Source of the DNA: CAYUNT01 sp964446285
GTDB taxonomy: Bacteria > Sumerlaeota > Sumerlaeia > SLMS01 > CAYUNT01
Length of the DNA stretch: 8,474 nt
Direction of reading: 5' to 3'
NCBI GenBank assembly: GCA_964446285.1
Contig: CAYUNT010000196.1
Location: forward strand, 1 to 8,474
In this document: positions 4,926 through 8,474 of the stretch, piece by piece
Layout: each line of letters opens with the position of its first letter
How positions within the stretch are numbered: the stretch's first letter is position 1
Notes under the pieces: generated by a model
Told to the model about the DNA's origin: nothing
Seen by the model: the letters and a program-made list of their open reading frames with translations, nothing else
Databases searched by the model: none
Program-made: the position numbers and the translations under genes

Positions 4926-5969
4926 TCAATTCCACCGCGCAAGCAGCTGTCGCAGCACCGCCACTACGCGCTGATCCTGCTCGCGCGCGACCGATTGTTC
5001 AAGGTATGCCTTGGCCGCCTCGCGGTCTTTGGCGAAATACAGCGCATGATAGGCTTGGATTTTCACATCCGCCGAAAGCCCTTCATCGCTCAAATGCTCA
5101 CGCAGATAATTCTCCGCGCTGCCCGATTCCTGTTCGGTTACGCTGTCGAGGCCCGAGGCGAGTGTGATCGTCAGAGACGAAGCCAGCGCGCGAAGTTCCG
5201 GATCGTCCGGGCCTTCCGCGAGGGCCTTTCGCACCCATTTCAGGCCATATTCCTCGCCAGCCATCTGAGCCAGTTGCAGGCGCGCCATCCATTCGGCGGA
5301 ATTCATGGGCGACGCTGGGTCCGCATCGAGGAGCGCCATTAATTCCGTATCGGGCTTTTCCTCTTCCTCGTCCGTGGTTTCGGAATCGTTCGGCGTCTGT
5401 TCTGGCGCCGCCGTGCCCGGGATTTCGCCGAAATATCCTTTTGGCTCCACACGTTCGAGCATATAGGCGCGCACATCCGAATCAGTTTCGATCGGCAGAA
5501 GAGCGGCCAGTTGATCGCGTAATTTATCCTCGCCCATCAGGTAGTCGATGATTTCCTGGCGGTCTTCGGTTCCCGCAGCGGTGTAGGCCGCCACGATACC
5601 GCCCTTGTCCTGAATCCACTTGGCGATTTCCTCTTCGGACTTGAAAACAAGCGAGGTTTCTTCCTCGTCTTCGGACCCGGATTTGGGCGTCGCGGCCGCC
5701 TGGACGGCCTTGTCCTCCGCTTTACCGGCGGCCTTGTCCGCGCCGGGCTTGGCGGCGGTGGCTTTATGCGCCGCGCTTTGCGGGCCTTTGGCCGCGGCGG
5801 GTTTGGCGGCAGGCGGAGCGGGCGCTTTGGAGGGCGCCTCGACGACTCTTTGTGCAACGGGAATCGGCTTGGATGGACCAAATTCCGTTTTCCCGATAAA
5901 ATAAAATAGAACAAGAACGCAAACGGCCAGGGCCGCAACAACGATCAACAACGCGGATTGGTTTTTCAT
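4926..5969 (-). CDS. Membrane-anchored protein with Ala/Lys/Pro-rich linker and helical C-terminal domain, unknown function
   Basis: 347 residues. Residues 7-25 (LLIVVAALAVCVLVLFYFI region) are a single N-terminal transmembrane helix after a short Lys/Asn start, with no clear cleavage site, so the bulk is probably periplasmic or extracellular and anchored. Residues 40-97 are a low-complexity Ala/Lys/Pro linker. Acidic runs occur at 99-104 and 197-205 (TTDEEEEKPD). The region 105-180 and the C-terminal 208-347 are predicted to be mostly helical, with Ala/Leu-spaced helices such as AEWMARLQLAQMAGEEYGLKWVRKALA and VKIQAYHALYFAKDREAAKAYL that recall TPR- or HEAT-like scaffolds; no catalytic motif is seen. 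I do not recognise a family. The start at 5969 is supported by GGAGGA close upstream and by the TM helix directly following; an in-frame ATG at 6101 adds 44 residues without membrane or signal character. It follows comEC by 133 nt and precedes the membrane protein gene by 171 nt. Confidence 0.75.
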   Translation of the reverse strand: MKNQSALLIVVAALAVCVLVLFYFIGKTEFGPSKPIPVAQRVVEAPSKAPAPPAAKPAAAKGPQSAAHKATAAKPGADKAAGKAEDKAVQAAATPKSGSEDEEETSLVFKSEEEIAKWIQDKGGIVAAYTAAGTEDRQEIIDYLMGEDKLRDQLAALLPIETDSDVRAYMLERVEPKGYFGEIPGTAAPEQTPNDSETTDEEEEKPDTELMALLDADPASPMNSAEWMARLQLAQMAGEEYGLKWVRKALAEGPDDPELRALASSLTITLASGLDSVTEQESGSAENYLREHLSDEGLSADVKIQAYHALYFAKDREAAKAYLEQSVAREQDQRVVAVLRQLLARWN

Positions 5970-5972
5970 AAT

Positions 5973-5978
5973 TCCTCC
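5973..5978 (-). promoter_or_regulatory. Ribosome binding site of the 347-residue protein gene
   Basis: GGAGGA placed only about 3-4 nt before the ATG at 5969. The spacing is short, but the motif is the best in the region and supports this start over the ATG at 6101. Confidence 0.55.
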
Positions 5979-6011
5979 CAATGAGGCCTGTGCCTCCGCG
6001 CGGTTTTGGGA

Positions 6012-6031
6012 ACGGGCAGAGGGCCGCCCGT
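6012..6031. other. Inverted repeat, second of a tandem pair downstream of comEC
   Basis: ACGGGC (6012-6017) and GCCCGT (6026-6031) form a perfect 6-bp stem around an 8-nt loop. On the minus strand it is followed by TCCCAAAA, with no T-run. Confidence 0.35.
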
Positions 6032-6039
6032 CATGCATG

Positions 6040-6066
6040 TGGGCGCCGCTCCTGACTTTGCGCCCA
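6040..6066. other. Inverted repeat, first of a tandem pair downstream of comEC
   Basis: TGGGCGC (6040-6046) and GCGCCCA (6060-6066) form a perfect 7-bp stem around a 13-nt loop, starting 36 nt after the comEC stop on the minus strand. With the hairpin at 6012-6031 it makes a two-hairpin spacer that may end or attenuate comEC transcription without a U-tract. Confidence 0.4.
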
Positions 6067-6102
6067 TCCGCCCGCCATACAAGCACCGGCGCGAATTCCA
6101 TG

Positions 6103-8474
6103 TCACGGGGAGAGTGAAGTGCGCCACGGGCGCAGAGTCAGGGTTTTGCCATCGGTTTCCGCCACGAGCGCGCCATCCAGGTCCGTTCGGCAAATCCATG
6201 CCCCTAGCGCGCGGCATCGCTCGACCACCTTCGCCGACGGATGCCCATAGCGGTTGGCGCGCCCGCACGAAAACACCACGGCGCGGGGCCGAACCGCGCG
6301 CAGGAACTCCTCGGTCGAACTCGATGCGCTGCCGTGATGCCCGGCCTTGAGAATTGTGCTTGCGAGGGCGTCTGGCCCGCGGCGCGCGATCATGCGCTGC
6401 TCGGCCGCGGCATCGGCATCCCCTGTGAGAAGCATCGAAAAGCGCCCCCACGCAATCCGTATGACGACGGAATCCGTATTGCGGTCGCCCGCCGCTTGTG
6501 CGATCGCCGGAAATTGCGGTGGATTGAGAATTTCGATGGCAGGTTCATCTGAATTTAGGCCTGTGCGGATTCGCGCGCCCTCGTGCAATACCCATTCCTT
6601 TGCGCCCTCGGCGGGGATTCGCGCCGCTACGCCGCCCCAGATGCGCGCAGTTTCCACTCCGGGCGGATGCGCAATCGTCATCACACGAAACGAATCAAGA
6701 ATGTCCGCGAATCCGCCGATGTGATCGGCGTCGCCGTGCGTCGCGGCAAACAAATCGATGCGGTCGATGCCGCGCGAGCGAAGCACCGGCTCGATATTGA
6801 ATTGCGCGCCGTTGGGCGGCCAGGCCGGACCGCCATCGACGAGCAAGACCTGTCCGCCGGGGAGTTCGACAAGGATCGAATCGCCTTGCCCGACGTCGAT
6901 GAATGTAACGCGCAACCGCCCGTGCGCCGCCAGGTTGGCGGAGAAAACGGACATCCAGACGGCAAGCGCCGCCAAGGCCAGCCCGTGCACGAATACGGCG
7001 GCGCGGCGGCGCGCGGCGTGGCCCGGACCGCTTCCGCTGCGGACATGCGCCCCGCCAAAGAGCAAGGCATACCAGGCGGCCATCCACAGCCCGGGAAATG
7101 GCGCGATTGGCGTGGCGGACCACGAAGGCGCGCCGCAACCCCGCGCGATGGCCATTGTGATCTCCACCAGCGCGCGAACCGCCGGATCGAGCAGCGCGCC
7201 CAGCCCCGGCGCAAGGAATCCCGGCCCAGCCAGCACGGCGCCCAGGGCCAGAGACAGCGTCGCAAACGGCATGGCGATCAGGTTCGCCACCGGCGCAACG
7301 ACCGAAATCTGCTGGAAGGCATGCGCCAGCACGGGGGCTTGCGCCGCCTGAAGCACGACAAACAGCGCCAATCCGCGTGCCAGGCCCTCGAATCCCCTCC
7401 AGATGCGACCCCGCCACCCAGGAGCGTCCGCGCCGGGAAGCCGCACGAATTCCCTGATCGCTGGCTGAAAGACGATGATGGCCAGCACGGCCAGGAAGGA
7501 TAGTTGAAACGAAATCTGAAACAGCGAGCGCGGCCAGAGGATCAGGATCACCAAGGCGGCGGCGGCCAGGCGCGAAAGCGAATCTGATGGACGGCGCAGC
7601 CACGCCTCGGCCCCGAGCGCGGCAACCATGATGACCGTTCGCGCCACGGGAAGGCTGAATCCGGCCAGAGCGGCAAACACGATCACTCCAGCCACCGTCG
7701 CCGCTGAACGCGCCCGCGGAGGCAGTCCAAACACGATAAACAGTCCGTAGAACATGGCTGCGACAATTCCGGCGTGAAGCCCGCTGACGGAAAACCAGTG
7801 CAAAAGCCCGGAGCGGGCAAAAGCGCGGCGGTCGGCATGGGTGAGTTGCGAGGCGTCTCCCAGGACCATCGCCAGAAGCACTGGGCCGCCCCCCGACTTT
7901 CCCTCGCCTCCCGTTCCTCCCGTTCCTCCCGCTTCGAGAAGGCGCTCGGCGGCGGCGGTGCGCCATCGCGATAGGGCAAGCATGGCGCGCGAGACGAGCG
8001 AACGTCCTCCGGGCGGCGGGTCAATCCGCAGGTCGCTCGGGCGGTCCGCGTAGAGCGTTCCGCCCATGCCTTGGGCAGACATCGCGTCGCCCGGAGAATA
8101 CGGAATCGGATTGCCGGAGGGGCGGATGGCACGGAAATGGCCGACGGCGCGAACGCGGTCGCCACGCGCGAGAGCGGCAAGGCATAAACCACCCCCCTCT
8201 TTCTCCTTCCTGGCGATTCCATCAGCGGCGTCTCCGCGCAATACCACCCGGGCGCGCAGAGGCATCTCGCGCTGGCCCGCCGACGAACGCAGCACACTCC
8301 CCTCGCGCAAAACCAACATCACCCCTTCAGGCATCGGGCGCGGTTCTTCGGCCAAAACGCCATCGAGCGCCACAAGCCAGCGCGCCTCAGCCCATTCGGC
8401 GGCGCAGGCGGCTTGGGTCACGTCGTCGATCTCCTCCGCGGCGGGCTCCGGCTCCTCCTTGGCGGGGGCGCTGG
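6103..8474 (-). CDS. comEC: ComEC/Rec2-type DNA internalisation protein, N-terminus beyond the window
   Basis: Inner-membrane channel for transport of single-stranded DNA during natural transformation. The frame is open to the window edge. Numbering from the GTG at 8421 (772 codons), residues 15-135 match the N-terminal OB-like domain (DUF4131): LDGVLAEEPRP, LRARVVL, RGDRVRAVGHF, NPIPYSPGD. Residues 180-500 are the polytopic Competence domain with signature GLLHWFSVSGLHAGIV (205-220) and FSLPVARTVIM (255-265). Residues 503-772 are a metallo-beta-lactamase-like domain: FIDVGQGDSILVELPGG, LLVDGG, THGDADHIGG (561-570), LLTGDAD, KAGHHGS and GHPS, all in family order, so the metal-binding site looks complete. 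Upstream of the GTG the frame continues with an acidic Pro/Glu/Ala stretch (KEEPEPAAEEIDD), most likely the linker after the missing N-terminal helices, so the GTG is not a real start. A Gly/Thr-rich insert lies at 165-179. The stop is at 6103. Confidence 0.92.
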   Translation of the reverse strand, partial: SAPAKEEPEPAAEEIDDVTQAACAAEWAEARWLVALDGVLAEEPRPMPEGVMLVLREGSVLRSSAGQREMPLRARVVLRGDAADGIARKEKEGGGLCLAALARGDRVRAVGHFRAIRPSGNPIPYSPGDAMSAQGMGGTLYADRPSDLRIDPPPGGRSLVSRAMLALSRWRTAAAERLLEAGGTGGTGGEGKSGGGPVLLAMVLGDASQLTHADRRAFARSGLLHWFSVSGLHAGIVAAMFYGLFIVFGLPPRARSAATVAGVIVFAALAGFSLPVARTVIMVAALGAEAWLRRPSDSLSRLAAAALVILILWPRSLFQISFQLSFLAVLAIIVFQPAIREFVRLPGADAPGWRGRIWRGFEGLARGLALFVVLQAAQAPVLAHAFQQISVVAPVANLIAMPFATLSLALGAVLAGPGFLAPGLGALLDPAVRALVEITMAIARGCGAPSWSATPIAPFPGLWMAAWYALLFGGAHVRSGSGPGHAARRRAAVFVHGLALAALAVWMSVFSANLAAHGRLRVTFIDVGQGDSILVELPGGQVLLVDGGPAWPPNGAQFNIEPVLRSRGIDRIDLFAATHGDADHIGGFADILDSFRVMTIAHPPGVETARIWGGVAARIPAEGAKEWVLHEGARIRTGLNSDEPAIEILNPPQFPAIAQAAGDRNTDSVVIRIAWGRFSMLLTGDADAAAEQRMIARRGPDALASTILKAGHHGSASSSTEEFLRAVRPRAVVFSCGRANRYGHPSAKVVERCRALGAWICRTDLDGALVAETDGKTLTLRPWRTSLSP
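7907..7933 (-). repeat. Three-copy 9-bp microrepeat inside comEC
   Basis: The unit CCTCCCGTT (plus strand) occurs three times head to tail, the third with one mismatch. It encodes a Gly-Gly-Thr type flexible stretch between the OB-like and Competence domains. All units are multiples of three, so copy number changes would keep the frame. Confidence 0.75.

Noticed and set aside
5970..6101. Start at 6101 for the 347-residue protein
   Set aside because: The 44 extra residues have no signal or membrane character and cover the two intergenic hairpins and the ribosome binding site.
6583..7503. Plus-strand open frame opposite comEC
   Set aside because: Arg/Gln-rich shadow frame; the minus-strand comEC motifs are unambiguous.

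Overview
The window looks like part of a GC-rich bacterial chromosome, most likely a metagenome-assembled genome of an uncultured lineage. The evidence is uniformly high GC, a run of ten Ns typical of a scaffold join, long Thr/Pro/Ser linkers in a secreted carbohydrate-active protein, and housekeeping-like genes with clear Shine-Dalgarno sequences. No rRNA, tRNA, CRISPR array, insertion sequence or phage gene was seen. The phylum cannot be fixed from this sequence. Secreted proteins of this architecture (TP-rich linkers, DxDGDG calcium motifs, dockerin-like tail) are common in poorly cultured groups such as Sumerlaeota, Hydrogenedentota and Chloroflexota, but that is only a hint.

Plus strand (1-3203): a rho-independent terminator of an upstream gene at 47-79 is followed by a short leader with a perfect 19-bp dyad. 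Then comes one very large secreted glycoside-hydrolase-like gene (start 197, stop 3203). It encodes a signal peptide, a first TP-rich linker, a clan GH-A (beta/alpha)8-type catalytic domain with both catalytic glutamates, a small beta-sandwich domain, a second very long TP-rich linker, a DxDxDG/GTNP calcium-binding motif, and a C-terminal dockerin-like duplicated EF-hand. The second linker is broken by the assembly gap at 2247-2256, so the reading frame differs on its two sides. Both sides are annotated as halves of one gene.

Minus strand (8474 down to 3193): four genes run in the same direction. First is a comEC/rec2-type DNA-uptake channel gene, open at the window edge. Second is a 347-residue membrane-anchored protein of unknown function with an Ala/Lys/Pro linker and a helical C-terminal domain. 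Third is a polytopic membrane protein of about seven helices with charged residues inside its helices. Fourth is a THEP1-like P-loop NTPase with an unusual Gly/Ala-rich insertion. Intergenic spacings are 133, 171 and 71 nt, each holding at least one inverted repeat. The last NTPase codons overlap the end of the hydrolase gene by 11 bp, tail to tail.

Working together: the hydrolase is an extracellular polysaccharide-acting protein independent of the minus-strand cluster. ComEC transports single-stranded DNA across the inner membrane. The membrane protein and NTPase pair is the least explained part of the window and the best candidate for an undescribed two-component membrane system, possibly a transporter with a soluble NTPase partner. 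That link rests on adjacency and motifs only.
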